Shown here: one piece after another, positions 24,505 through 35,231 of the stretch
How positions within the stretch are numbered: the first letter of the stretch is position 1
Layout: each line of letters starts with the position of its first letter
Source of the DNA: Tillus elongatus
Lineage: Eukaryota > Arthropoda > Insecta > Coleoptera > Cleridae
Assembly: GCA_964006375.1 (NCBI GenBank)
Contig: OZ023265.1
Span: forward strand, 162,142,118 to 162,206,117
Length of the DNA: 64,000 nucleotides
Direction: 5' to 3'
The notes under the pieces: generated by a model
Told to the model about the DNA's origin: nothing
Seen by the model: the letters and a program-made list of their open reading frames with translations, nothing else
Databases searched by the model: none
Made by a program: the position numbers and the translations under genes

Positions 24505-25783
24505 GATCCTCCTTGTACAAAAGATTCCGGAGGTAAAATACCCCTCCATTCGGATCTCCCAGAGAGGGCTGTACAGGGGGCACCGGCATCAAGATTTAAC
24601 ATATCCTTCTCGAATAAATGTGGCCTAAATTATAACCTGAACTCCGTCCACCATTGCCTCCAGGCTAATAGGCCCCAACTCCTCTTCCTTACCGAAACCC
24701 AAATCAGTGCCAAAACAGCCACTAATCACTTTAATTTCCCGGGGTATGAGCCCCTTGCTTCCTTTAGATTGCATGAATGTGTGTGCGCATACGTCCGTAG
24801 CAATCTACCCTGCACCAGACTCCCCAATTTAGAAGCTGGAATAAAATACATACTTTGGTTGAAACTCTCACTCTCAGGGCTGCGACTAAATTTATCTGTT
24901 GCATTTACCGGTCACCTTCTGACAACAACTTTGTCCATCTCTTCGACTACCATTCTGAAAAAACCGACCATCTGATTTCTGAATATCCTTCCTCCGAGGT
25001 CACTATTTTTGGTGACTTCAATGCCCATACTAAGGAATGGCTAGGATCTTCAAAAACCGATTCACAAGGGAGAGCAGCGGAGACCTTTGCAGTCAGCAAT
25101 TCTCTAGCCAATATGGTTCAGCAACCTACTTACTTTCCTCGCATCCCAACACACAGCTCAAATTCCTTGGATCTTCTTCTTACTACAAAACCTGAATGCT
25201 ATAAGACATCAGTCACCGCCCCCCTTGGTCGCTCAGACCACGGCGTGGTCACTGCTTCCTGCGCAATGCAACCCGAGGTTACACAATCATCACACCCACG
25301 TACCGTTGGCACTACAACTCCGCGAACTGGGAAGAAATGCGGGATTACTTTTCCTCATTTCAATGGGCGTCTGTCTGCTTCTCTTATCCTGACCCCTCTG
25401 ATATTTCACAAAACGTCACCGAAATTATCCAAGCTGTTATGGAATTATTTATTCCACGTACACAAAAAACCTCTTCAGCCACTCAAAAGCCCTGGTTCTC
25501 CAAATTCTGTGACAACGCCAGAACTGAAAAGGTCAAAGCTCACAAAACGCTTCTATACAATACCAGTCAAGAAAACCGTCAAGCATTTAACGACGCAAGA
25601 AACCGCTATGTCTGCCTTCTTTCTGAGGCAAAAAACTCTTTTAATAACCACATCAAAAACAATGTCCTCTCAACCTCCAACGGCGGCAAACCCTCCTGGA
25701 CTCTTGCTAAATCTATTGGGAATAATTTCTGCAAGAGCACGTTCCCGCCCTTTGTTTCAGAGGGAGAAATTGTTTCTACTGCC
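24505..25783 (+). mobile_element. LINE-A copy C, 5' half
   Basis: The most 5' LINE-A sequence in the window. It opens after a TAA near 24503 and continues to TTCTACTGCC (25774-25783), where LINE-B interrupts it; it resumes at 31027. I cannot see a start codon, an ORF1 or a 5' UTR, so its true 5' end is unknown. Confidence 0.85.
24505..25783 (+). pseudogene. LINE-A copy C endonuclease and linker
   Basis: An APE-type endonuclease read across frames: PQLLFLTETQIS (about 24675-24712), then from 24860 CCIYRSPSDNN, FGDFNAHTKEW (catalytic Asp/Asn) and GRSDHGVV (catalytic Asp-His). The linker after it contains TQKPWFSKFC and SQENRQAFNDARNRY as in copies A and D. A frameshift near 24865 joins the two endonuclease pieces and another near 25340 leads to the linker. 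The enzyme would nick target DNA to prime reverse transcription; this copy cannot. Confidence 0.85.
25774..25783. repeat. LINE-B target-site duplication, left copy
   Basis: TTCTACTGCC, matching 31027-31036. In uninterrupted copy D the same site reads TTCTACCGCC followed by TTGGGCAAGG, which confirms this as the empty-site sequence. Confidence 0.92.
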
Positions 25784-25881
25784 TTTTTTTTTTTTTTTTT
25801 TTTTGTTCCCTCAGGGCTCGTCCGCGGCCTTGCCGCCCCGATAGCACCGCAACCCTTGGTTGATTGTGCATACCCCTAGTC

Positions 25882-28800
25882 TTACTCCACCCATTCCAAA
25901 ATCACTGTGCCTTGAACTAGTCTGCACAGCGATTGGTAGGGTGAAGTTTTATATTGCTCTGTCTCCGGTCTAGAGTGACCGTAGATCAGTTGTCTTTTCC
26001 GGTCCAGAGCTATACACTCGCACAAGATGTGCTGGGCTGATTCCTCCCCCTCGCCGCAGAGTCTGCATGCGAGGTCCCCTTCGAACCGCCCCATTTTATG
26101 TAGGTGTTTCTTGACGGCCATGTGTCCCGTCAAGAGACCTGTTGTGTTTCTGAGCTGTCCTCTGCTAAGGTTTAGCAGCTCCACAGCTCTCTTTGAACTG
26201 GGTCCGTCAATTATTGACTTCCCATGTCTGAGCCCTGGACAGTCCGCCCAGTACACCTTGTGTTGGTTTCTGACCCAGGACTTAATGGCTCCCCTGGCAG
26301 TGCTCTTTGACACGCCCAGAGCCGGTTCTGGTCCCATAAATGGTTCTGCTGACCCCCTCTTTGCGAGACTGTCAGCTTCTTCATTGCCTTTGACCCCCGA
26401 GTGACCCGGCACCCAGATGAGGGTCACCTCATTCTGCCCAGCCAGGTCGCTCGTCTCGTCTCGGCACTCACTCACCAGCCAGGAATTTACCCGTGGGCTA
26501 CTTAGTGCCTTAAGGGCTGCCTGGCTGTCTGTGGCTATGAGGATCCGCTTGTTGGTGTAGCCCCTCCTCTTGTTCTCCCGCACACAGTGCAGGATGGCGT
26601 ACATCTCGGCCTGAAACACCGTTGCATGGGCTCCGAGGGAAATACTGTGACTTACCCTCGGTCCTTCCGAGTAAACACCTGCCCCCGTCCCACGCTCCCC
26701 GCCAGATCCGTCCGTGAACCAGACGAGCGCGTCCCGTGGTATGCCCGGTGTCTCCTCCCGCCATGCCCCGCGATCAGGGATTTCCACTGTGAAGTTGTTT
26801 TCCCTGCACATTCGCGGGCTCGCGAAGTCTGACCTCATTTCAAGCATGGGTTCCTTCACGATCTCCTGAATTTTGCAGTGGCCCCTGAAGCCTGGGTTGA
26901 TCTTCAGTCTACCATTGCAGGCTAGTCTGTATAGTCCTAGCCTGGCCTCTCCCATAATAACGAAGTGTAGGGGGGGTAGATCCAGCAACACCTCCACGGC
27001 GGCTGTTGGGGTTGAAGACATGGCCCCTGTGATGCCTAGGCAAGCCATCCTTTGGATCTTGCCTAGTTTTTGTTTGGCACTGGATTGTGTCACCTTAGGC
27101 CACCAGACCAGTGCCGCATATGTTAACGATGGTCTGACCACCCTTGTGTACAGCCAGTGGGCCATACTAGGTCTTAGTCCCCACGTTTTTCCATATAGCC
27201 GCCTAGTGACGGCTAAGGTCATGACTGCCTTACGCAGTATTTTTCCAATGTGACCATTCCAGGTAAGCTTAGAGTCCAATACGACCCCAAGATATTTTAC
27301 CTCCCTGGCCATTGGAACGCTCCTACCGTATAGAGTGAGAGTTCTGTGGCTTTCACACTTCCTCCTCCTCGTAAACGGCACGACGGTTGCTTTCTCGGGG
27401 CTCACCCCGAGCCCTTGATCAACCGTCCACCCTTCCACCACTTTCAGTGCAGTCTGCATACGCTCCCACACTGCCTGTGTGACCTTTCCTCGGACTATGA
27501 TGACAATGTCGTCCGCATAGCCCTGTACCTCATACCCCCCTCCCGAGAGCCTCCCCAGCAGGCCGTCCACGACTAGACACCAGAGCAAGGGAGACAGAAC
27601 GCTCCCCTGCGGACACCCCGCCGCGACCCCCGCCAGCAGAGTCCCTCCCGCGAGTGAGGTGAACACCGCCCTGTCCCTGAGCATGGAACCGATCCACCTG
27701 CAGCAGGTCTCCTCTATTCCACGCTCCCGGGCAGCTGCCAGAACCGATCCGAACGAGGTGTTGCTAAAGGCCCCCTCTATGTCTAGGAAGGCCCCCAGCG
27801 CCACCTCCTTGTTCTCCAGCGTATTCTCCAGTTTCAGCACCAGTTGGTGCAGTGCTGTTTCTGTTGAGAATCCTGCTCTGTATGCATATTGTCCGCAGTG
27901 TAGAGGATATGCTTCCAGTACACCGCCCCTAATGTGCCGGTCGAGCAGTTTTTCCACTGTTTTCAGCAAGAAGGACATGAGACTTATTGGCCTCAGGGAC
28001 TTTGCCTGGTCTGTTGGACGCCCAGGTTTAGGAATAAATACAACCCTGGCCAGTCTCCATGCCCTCGGAATGTACCCCAGAGCCAGGCTGGCCCTCATAA
28101 TGAGGGTAAGCACCGGCGCCAGTATATCTATCCCCTGTTGGAGCATGATGGGCATTATTCCATCAAATCCCGGCGATTTGTATGGCTTAAAGCTGTTAAT
28201 GGCCCATCTGATTTTGCTCCAGGTAACCACCTCTTTAGCGACTGTCCAGTCTACTCTAGATGCCCGCCTATAAGGCGCCTCTATTTCTGAGTGTTCCCAG
28301 TCCGGAGGTGATTGGTTTATTATGTTACAGCCGGGGAAGTGCGTCTGGAGTAAAATTTCCATAGTTTCCTCCCCCGAGCTTGTAAAGCCTCCCGTGGGTG
28401 TTCTAAGGGAGCCTATGTTAGTCTGAGGGCCCTTAGACAGGATCTTGTGTAGTCGAGCACTCTCGGACGTGTTTTCCACTTCTTCGCAGTGCCTCCTCCA
28501 CGACTCCTTCTTGGCGTCCCTCAGTCTTTTGTTATAGGTCGATAGGGCCTGTCTATATTCATCCCATGCTCCCGACCTTTTGGCCGCGTTAAACAGCTTA
28601 CGAACCTGCGTCCTCCTTTGCCTGAGGTCCTCGTTCCACCATGGGACGTTCCTGGTGGACACCCTCATTTTCAGAGGGCAGTTGGCGTTATAGGCCGAGG
28701 TAATTGCGTCTCGCAATTGGACTGCTGCAATCTCGAGGTCTATTGAATCCCTTATGGCCCTCTCAACCCCCCGCAGTTCCACAGCTAGGTCTGCCCTGTA

Positions 28801-29526
28801 GGCTTCCCAGTCCGCCTTGCGGGGGTCCCGGTACCATACCGTTTCTCTTTCGACTTTGGCGATTTCAAACCGGATGTATCTGTGGTCTGAGCTACTCACT
28901 TCCCCAGACACAGCCCAGCTTTTAACAAAGTCACCCAGAAACTGGGTGGAAACTGTTAGGTCTAAAACTTCCTCACGCCGTGTTGTGACGAATGTCGGTT
29001 TATTACCTCTATTCAATATGTCTAAATTAAATTTCATAAAGAATTGTAAAAGTGCCTCACCCCTAGAGTTTGTGTCCGAGCTACCCCACAACTCATGGTG
29101 CGCATTCGCATCCATGCCGATGATGGTCTGCCATCCACCTGCTCTGCTACCCACCATCAGCTGCTCCAATTCGTTGGGTGGAGGAGGGTCCGTGCTGTCC
29201 CCTGGCAGATAGGCTGACGCGACAGTAATGTCCCTCAGCCCATCCGCTCCTCCACATCGGATTTTGATCGTTGCCAGGTCCCTGGAACAGAAATTCATTA
29301 GAGGGAGAAACTCTATCCCTTCCCTGACAAAAATGCAGGCCCTCGGATTCTCGCTGGACCTGCTGTAGATGAGCTTTCCATTAGCTCCGCCGAGTCCCTT
29401 GATCTCTCCTTTGTAGGAGTACGGTTCCTGGATGAGGGCCACATCCGTGTTCCTCAGAGCCATTAGTAGTCCGGCCGTGGCTGCCCTACTGTGTTGGAGG
29501 TTGACCTGAAGGAACCTAAGTCCCAT
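25882..29526 (-). CDS. LINE-B ORF2: endonuclease, reverse transcriptase, RNase H (1214 aa)
   Basis: Uninterrupted frame. APE endonuclease, residues ~1-220: Glu34 in LIQEPY, Asp139/Asn141 in GMDANAH, Asp214-His215 in SSDHR. Reverse transcriptase, ~430-800: Asp582 in FLDIEGAF, CPQGSVLSPLLW (638-649), YADD 670-673. RNase H1, ~930-1060: Asp939 in WFTDGS, Glu974, Asp1000 in ATDSQAA, Asp1052 with GHSGVKGNEEAD. A CCHC knuckle (Cys1154, Cys1157, His1166, Cys1171) follows. The protein would nick DNA, copy the element RNA and remove RNA from the hybrid. The ATG overlaps the ORF1 stop by 11 nt, which suggests coupled re-initiation and supports this start. All catalytic residues expected for the three domains are present. 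Confidence 0.93.
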   Translation of the reverse strand: MGLRFLQVNLQHSRAATAGLLMALRNTDVALIQEPYSYKGEIKGLGGANGKLIYSRSSENPRACIFVREGIEFLPLMNFCSRDLATIKIRCGGADGLRDITVASAYLPGDSTDPPPPNELEQLMVGSRAGGWQTIIGMDANAHHELWGSSDTNSRGEALLQFFMKFNLDILNRGNKPTFVTTRREEVLDLTVSTQFLGDFVKSWAVSGEVSSSDHRYIRFEIAKVERETVWYRDPRKADWEAYRADLAVELRGVERAIRDSIDLEIAAVQLRDAITSAYNANCPLKMRVSTRNVPWWNEDLRQRRTQVRKLFNAAKRSGAWDEYRQALSTYNKRLRDAKKESWRRHCEEVENTSESARLHKILSKGPQTNIGSLRTPTGGFTSSGEETMEILLQTHFPGCNIINQSPPDWEHSEIEAPYRRASRVDWTVAKEVVTWSKIRWAINSFKPYKSPGFDGIMPIMLQQGIDILAPVLTLIMRASLALGYIPRAWRLARVVFIPKPGRPTDQAKSLRPISLMSFLLKTVEKLLDRHIRGGVLEAYPLHCGQYAYRAGFSTETALHQLVLKLENTLENKEVALGAFLDIEGAFSNTSFGSVLAAARERGIEETCCRWIGSMLRDRAVFTSLAGGTLLAGVAAGCPQGSVLSPLLWCLVVDGLLGRLSGGGYEVQGYADDIVIIVRGKVTQAVWERMQTALKVVEGWTVDQGLGVSPEKATVVPFTRRRKCESHRTLTLYGRSVPMAREVKYLGVVLDSKLTWNGHIGKILRKAVMTLAVTRRLYGKTWGLRPSMAHWLYTRVVRPSLTYAALVWWPKVTQSSAKQKLGKIQRMACLGITGAMSSTPTAAVEVLLDLPPLHFVIMGEARLGLYRLACNGRLKINPGFRGHCKIQEIVKEPMLEMRSDFASPRMCRENNFTVEIPDRGAWREETPGIPRDALVWFTDGSGGERGTGAGVYSEGPRVSHSISLGAHATVFQAEMYAILHCVRENKRRGYTNKRILIATDSQAALKALSSPRVNSWLVSECRDETSDLAGQNEVTLIWVPGHSGVKGNEEADSLAKRGSAEPFMGPEPALGVSKSTARGAIKSWVRNQHKVYWADCPGLRHGKSIIDGPSSKRAVELLNLSRGQLRNTTGLLTGHMAVKKHLHKMGRFEGDLACRLCGEGEESAQHILCECIALDRKRQLIYGHSRPETEQYKTSPYQSLCRLVQGTVILEWVE

Positions 29527-30669
29527 TAACCCTTAATTGCTTCCCCAGTGGGCGGAAGCTAACCCTTCCCATGCCCCAGAATGCCTTGAAGGAGGTTCCT
29601 TCAAGGGCTCTGTAAGATGTCGGGTCGATCGAGAAGGCGAGCGTCTGTCCTTTCTCCTCTGCCTTCCTGCTTAGAACCGACCAGTGTTGCGTCCCCAGTT
29701 CAGGGTTCTGGATCTTAAGTCTGCTGATCACCGTCTCCTGCGGGACGGTGTCAGGGATCCGTACGAGGACCTTGCGTCTCTTTGGGAGTTCCTTGGGCTC
29801 GACGGCTGTCAAGTCCGCCCCCTCCCAAATCTGACCGAGGCCCCCGATCGTTTTCCGCAGCCAGTCCCGCGACTGCGGGCCGGCACAGGTTATCCAGAGG
29901 ATGCCCCCCGTCAGGCGCGTCCGGGCTGAGGCGGGCTCTCCCCTTCCTGAAGAGAGTCCACTGCAGCTACCACCGCAGCCTGGATCAGGTCCGCCTTCCC
30001 CTGGTCTAGCGTGACCTCAGGATGGCGTCTGTCAATCACCGCCATCCCGAGGCCCTCCGCAGCCTCCCTGTAAGAGCCAGTCTGCGCCGGTGTTCCGGCC
30101 TTAGTTCCTTTGGGAGGTCTGTCTGTAGTAGGCGTGCTAGAGCCAGAGCGCGGCGTCTTCCGACTCGCACTCTCCTCTTGCGCCTTTACAGGCACCCTGG
30201 CCCTTTTGGAACGTCTGTCTGTAGTGGGCGTGCTAGAGTTCGAGCGCGTCCTCTTCTGACCCGCACTCCCCTCTTGCGCCTTTACAGGTTTCTCGACCGT
30301 CCAGGTCCCGGCCGCCATTTTTTGCGCCCTCCGGAGCTTCTTTCTTTGCGCCCCGGAAAGACGCTTGGACTGCCGGGGCAGTCCCTCTACTCTAACAGTA
30401 GAGTCCTCACTGGTGGAGGGGCCCCCGGAGTCCGCGGAGCTCGCCGCCCTCCGGTGGGACCCAGCCTCCAGCTTGGGTGTCGGGGACAGGTCTCTGGCCG
30501 AAGCTACGCCCTGATCCCCCGTATCTACGCCGGTCGTGGGACCTCCAGAGTCCGCTGCCGCACCCTGGCTCGTCTCCGTTTCCGGGATAGACTCAAGGCT
30601 CAAGTCTGTAGCCGGAGCCACTCCTCGAGCCTCATTGGTTTTGGTTTTATATGTATTTATAATCTTCAT
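29516..30669 (-). pseudogene. LINE-B ORF1, one frameshift
   Basis: The N-terminal piece 29911-30669 (252 aa) is a hydrophilic, Ser/Thr/Pro- and Lys/Arg-rich region with repeated STPTTDR-type segments. The C-terminal piece, in another frame, can be read from about 29905 (GILWITCAGPQSRDWL, then KVLVRIPDTVPQ) to the stop at 29516-29518. This C-terminal part resembles the ORF1 domain I recall as DUF4780. The two frames join by one base near 29912-29945. Expected role: RNA-binding chaperone of the LINE particle. Either a recent mutation inactivated it or expression uses frameshifting. Confidence 0.75.
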
Positions 30670-31026
30670 GTTGTTCCCACGAGAATGGGGGAAATACTGT
30701 CCACACCATCAGAACCCCCTGTGTGGTGCAAGGCGGGTTACTCTGGAGGGTTGCCTGGTACTCCAGAGGTTCCGTTCACGACACCATCGCCCTGGTGCCA
30801 TCCATCCATAGGCACGGGTCACGTGACACCGTAGATTGGGGGAGTTTAGTTCGACCTCCTTGTCTAGATCCGTCATGTTTAGTTATTAGCAGGGTCACCT
30901 CGTGCAGGATGCGGATTTTTACCGCGCATGACGGTCTTGGGGAAAGCTTCATCGGGAGTTTATGTTGTTATTTCCACTTCCTCAGCTTGCCCCCTGGAGT
31001 CCTTTGGCCCGCGACTCCTTAACCCC

Positions 31027-31036
31027 TTCTACTGCC
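31027..31036. repeat. LINE-B target-site duplication, right copy
   Basis: TTCTACTGCC, followed by the LINE-A continuation CTGGGCAAGGCTGAAC. Confidence 0.92.
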
Positions 31037-32421
31037 CTGGGCAAGGCTGAACTTTTTGCGTCATTGTTCGCCGACAATTCTACTCTCAACCCACCTCCAA
31101 ATGTTTAACTACCAACAATCCCCAATGTCGCGCATAAAATGACGGATATCATTTTCAAAACTAAAAAGGTACGAAAGATGCTCTCTTCTCTTAATACCAG
31201 GAAAGCCTCTGGCGTTGATGAAATCCCAGCAATTGATCTCAAAAAATTCGCGCCAGAACTTGCTCCTGTCCTCATTCGTCTGTTTCAGACATCTTACAAT
31301 AGGGACATATTCCCTAGTAACTGGAAAACTGCTCGAGTATAACCCGTCCCCAAGAAAGGATCCAAAGCGCTTCCTAGCAACTACAGACCTATTTCTTTCC
31401 TTTCAGTCGTCTCTAAAGTGATGGAAAAGTATATAAACACCAAATTACATAAATTTCTTGAAAAACACATTCTAATCCACGACAGGCAGTATGGATTCCG
31501 TCAGCGCAGATCAACTGCCGACCTCCTTTCCTTTGTCACCCATTCTTGGAACAAGTCTATGGAACTACACGGTGAATCCCAGATTGTCGCTCTAGACACA
31601 TCCAAAGCATTCGACCAGGTTTGGCACGCAGCACTGCTTAATAATCTTCCGGCCTATGGCCTACCACCAAAACTCTGTACCTGGACGGCATTTCCTCTCC
31701 AACCGGAATATTTCTGCTGTCGTGGATGGCCATTCCTCTAAACTGCATCCAATTAATGCAGGAGTCCCTCAAGGTTCAACTTTAGCCCCTACTTTGTTTC
31801 TTTTCCACATCAATGACCTCCTCTCTAGCACATCCAACCCAGTTCACAGTTACGCGGACAACAGCACCCTCTACTCAAATATACAATATTCTAAGCCTGT
31901 CTCTTTAGCCAAATTAGATGAGGATCGCAGACTCATGGAGGGTTCTGTCTCTGTGGATCTCCAAAAAATATTAGACTGGGAAGTAGAAATCTTGTACAAA
32001 TCAACTCCACCAAATCTCAGTCTTGCTTTCTATCTCATAAGAGATACACCAGCTTTAGACCCATCACAATGAACAACTAAGATATTCAAAGTAATGAGTC
32101 TTTTTCACTTGTTGGCATTTCTGTGGATCAAAATCTCAATTGGCACCAACATGTCACATCAATTGCAGAAGCGACTGCTAAGAAATTAGGTTTCCTCTTC
32201 CGGGCTCGCAAATACTTTTCACCAGCTAATCTCTATACCTTATATACCCCACAAATAAAGCCAAACCTCGAATACTGCTCCCACATCTGGGGTGCCGCTG
32301 CCGCTTCTACGCTCGCTATCCTCGACTCCATTCAGAAGAGAGCTATACGTCTCATCGCTAACCCCACCCTCACCCAAAGGTTGCCATTTCATGCCCACCG
32401 ACGTGCCGTTGGTGACATATA

Positions 32422-32463
<42 letters not shown>

Positions 32464-32518
32464 ATATCTGCACGGGCACTGCTCGGAGGAGCTTTCTTCC
32501 ATAGTTCCTCCACCTGCT
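31037..32518 (+). mobile_element. LINE-A copy C, 3' half
   Basis: Resumes in the linker (GGGCAAGGCTGAAC), runs through RT and the C-terminal region, and stops at TTCCTCCACCTGCTGC (32518), where copy A continues into 3' UTR. The break point is an M-family right-end hairpin, so the LINE 3' UTR is missing. Confidence 0.85.
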
Positions 32519-32542
32519 GCTTTCTTAATGAAAATTCACTAA
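31080..32542 (+). pseudogene. LINE-A copy C reverse transcriptase remnant
   Basis: Frames 31139-31342 (KASGVDEIPAIDL), 31418-31741 (YGFRQRRSTADLLSFVTHSW and VALDTSKAFDQVW), 31656-32072 (GVPQGSTLAPTLF) and 32123-32542 (C-terminal region). The catalytic box reads YADN rather than YADD, and in-frame stops occur (for example 31340). It contains an internal (CT)n at 32428-32462 within the C-terminal codons. Confidence 0.82.
32428..32462. repeat. (CT)n microsatellite inside LINE-A
   Basis: TATATCTCTCTCTCTCT... about 32 bp; absent from copies A, B and E, which read ATAGATGTCTGC-type sequence there. Confidence 0.85.
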
Positions 32543-32545
32543 AAG
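32519..32545. repeat. M-family right-end remnant
   Basis: TTTCTTAATGAAAATTCACTAAAAGG matches the 3' arm of the M terminal hairpin and adjoins truncated LINE-A. No further M sequence follows. Confidence 0.5.
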
Positions 32546-33985
32546 GCAAATCAGTTTGTAGGGCCATTTACAAAGAATGCATCACTCTAGACAAGTCAAA
32601 AGAATATGAGAAGGAAATTGACTGCTGAATCAAAATCAGTTGCATTTATAGAGTCGAAAACACTGCGGTGAGGCGTCTCACTCGCCGGGCCATCTAACCT
32701 GGACATACCCTATACTGAAAACCCAAGTACTTAATCTTTAAACTAACTTGTTCAACTTTCGACTTTTATTGTCGCCACTATCTTTATATAGTCGTTCTAA
32801 GCGGGATTGTACAGTGTGGATTATAAACTATGAATGATATAATATACTAATAATATTTATTAATATAAATTAGAAAAATTAAAATAAAATATACATTGCA
32901 TTATGTGACAAATATGTTACAAACTTGTGGTTGTCTATTCAGAAGACATAAATTTGCCATGACATTTTCAACTCGACAACTTTTACATATATATTTTAAT
33001 TATTTGTCAGTTTTGCAGTAGCCGAAGTAAAATATGTTCACGGTAAAATAAACCACTTTGAATTTTATGACCAAAGTCACGTAAAGTAGTTTTTCCTATG
33101 AGAAAAGAAGTTGGGAAACAGCAACAAGATATAAATTTCTGCGATACTTGCTAACTGTCCAACGTAGCCATTTATATTAAACAGTGGTATATTAACACGT
33201 ATAGTATTACCAAAGGAGTTAGCAGTTTCGTGGGTCTGGAGCAGAAAATGTTAGTGAACTTTTAAAGTAAATTATTCAACAAAACCAATGGCCCAGCACG
33301 GTTACCGGAACCGACATAATACTTCCGCCGCCGTCCGCCTCTAATAACTACCACACAGGAGAAAGCTTTATCTACACAGTTGCCATATTTACTACTTTTA
33401 CAGCAAAGCTAGGTACAAAAATAGAAAACTATGACGCGACTTTATACTTTCGAGACATTTTTAGAACTACATCTGTGATGAAGTATTATTTTCTCTTGCG
33501 TTGTGGTACAAAACGCATAACTACTAAGTAAATAATTAATTAACTAGAAAATAATTAAATACAAACTACATAACTATTTGCTAAAATATTTTTCACTATG
33601 AAAAATTGTAAGTTGATTAAATAATTAAACGTGCATTTCGTACTTAATATCTTATCTGGCTGTGATAAAGTGATTCAATTCCAAGCATCGCGAAGATTTT
33701 TGGCCGGCTGTGAAATTCATATAAAAGGAGAAGCAACACGGGGCAGAGGCGATATTGGTAATCCAGCTAATAAGCCGAGAACAGTGAGTTGCCACCAGTC
33801 CGTACCGATTAAGATTCCGTTTGCCGTCCGAGTGCACCTGGTTTGGCCGATTTCAGTATACGAAATATTGTTATAGGTGAGAAATTATCCGTTTTAGTTA
33901 ATCCATATTTTGTAGCGAAATTTCATATTTTTAAATTTTCACGCTTCTCAGTCCAAATCTCCACAAGCGAGTTATTTCTGCTTTT
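32546..33985. other. no recognised gene or repeat
   Basis: 1.4 kb of unique-looking AT-rich DNA. The frame at 33631-33876 has no known domain. Confidence 0.5.
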
Positions 33986-34345
33986 TCCGACTTGTCGCCG
34001 CCCCTTTAGACAGTTCCCGTATGTTAACTTGTCTTGCATTATTTCTGTGGGGATGCTGATGACTCACGGCTCACTTAAATAATCGAGGTATTTTCTCTAG
34101 GACTGATCCCGATAGGGACGCTGATAATTCACAGCCTATCTAGGTCACTCCAAGTGTCACGTTCCTTTCCAATAAATCATGTACATTTCGTCTGGCTCTC
34201 AGCTTTTCGCCCCATACAGTATAAGATCTATAAAGTATTTTACTGGGGACGCTGAGGATTCACAGCTCGCTAAAGTAACCAAGATGTTTGTGTCCCGGTT
34301 TCGCCCTAGCGGAAATGCTAAGGATTCACAGTCCGCATAGGCCTC
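33986..34345. repeat. degenerate ~66-bp periodic repeat
   Basis: The core AYGCTGAKGATTCACAGCYC begins at 34053, 34118, 34249 and 34315, spacings of 65, 131 (two periods) and 66 bp. A fifth unit near 34183 is barely recognisable. On the minus strand the units translate to a 22-residue repeat around CES(S/L)A(S/F)P, open over 34199-34489. It lies just upstream of PLE-2. Confidence 0.6.
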
Positions 34346-34508
34346 CCGGGAACTGTCATCCCGTCTCTTCCGTGTGCACTTTTTCGTCTCCGCTGTCCCC
34401 TGTTTTGACTGAGAAGTTATGCCTATTATTTTGATGTTGTCTATCGCTATGTGTCGCTCGCCTGATGTATCCTCGCTTGAGTAAAACACCGCTCGTACTG
34501 TTTATACC

Positions 34509-35006
34509 TTGCTGACTCCATACGCTTCATTATACAGTAACCCTTACCGCTTTAGAGAGAGCCACACAAAACAGAAAACACCAGAAACAAACACAAAATA
34601 CACAACATTCACTTATAAACACCACATCAAAAAAATAACACAAACACTCAAACAATATGACCTAAAAATGAGCTACATAACCAATAACAAAATAATAAAT
34701 AAAATAAATAAAAAACAAGAACACAACCCACATGAATTAAACGGAATATATCAAATATAATGTAACACATGCAATAAAAAATATATAGGAATGACAAAAA
34801 AATCAATAGATTCAAGGAACATATAACACCATTAGATAAAATTCACATACCTAGCTATAAATCAAACGTAGCTACACACATTCACAACACAAAACACCAA
34901 AAACCAGATATCACCCAATTACAACTAATGAAACATGTTAAAGACCACAAAAAATGGAAATCTGAGAACAATACTACATTCAACAAACAAACAATAAGAA
35001 ACAGTT
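34509..35006 (+). pseudogene. PLE-2 GIY-YIG endonuclease remnant
   Basis: THFTYKHH-like lead (TTFTYKHHIKKITQTLKQYD), then NGIYQI, a stop, CNTCNKKYIGMTKKSIDSR: the GIY and YIG halves with the CX2C-type lead seen in Penelope elements. A frameshift follows to FKEHITPLDKIHIP and VATHIHNTKHQKPDITQLQL. The first 60 codons are open, but a TAA splits the motif at 34758. The enzyme would nick DNA during Penelope retrotransposition. Confidence 0.75.
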
Positions 35007-35231
35007 AATGCCAGAACAAATCCAAGTACAAACATTTAAACAAAACTTAATAAAGGCCATACAAATAGACAAATTATCAAACCACAGTGATCAAGACAGG
35101 AGAACGATACACACGACACAGTCCGAAGGCACAACCAATCAGAGAACAGTAAACCGACCAATAGAAGCTCAACGCGCAGGCGCCACGTACAATCTCAGAC
35201 GTAGACCTCATAGGAGCGATCACAGTCAGTA

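Larger units (their letters stand above)
25784..31026 (-). mobile_element. LINE-B copy 1, nearly full-length LOA/I-type non-LTR retrotransposon
   Basis: A 5.24-kb insertion into LINE-A copy C on the opposite strand, with a 10-bp target-site duplication, a 21-nt poly(A) tail (T run 25784-25804), ORF1, an intact ORF2 and ~350 bp of 5' leader (30670-31026). The GC-rich composition contrasts sharply with the surroundings. Endonuclease, RT, RNase H and CCHC order in ORF2 fits the I/R1/LOA group; LOA is a guess based on the ORF1 C-terminal domain style. Confidence 0.92.

Noticed and set aside
26027..28290. Several plus-strand ORFs of 75-204 codons
   Set aside because: They are antisense shadows of LINE-B ORF2, whose GC-rich sequence leaves long open frames on the other strand.
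34050..34075. CTGATGACTCAC as a hammerhead 5' box
   Set aside because: No GAAA box follows; it is better explained as part of the 66-bp periodic repeat.
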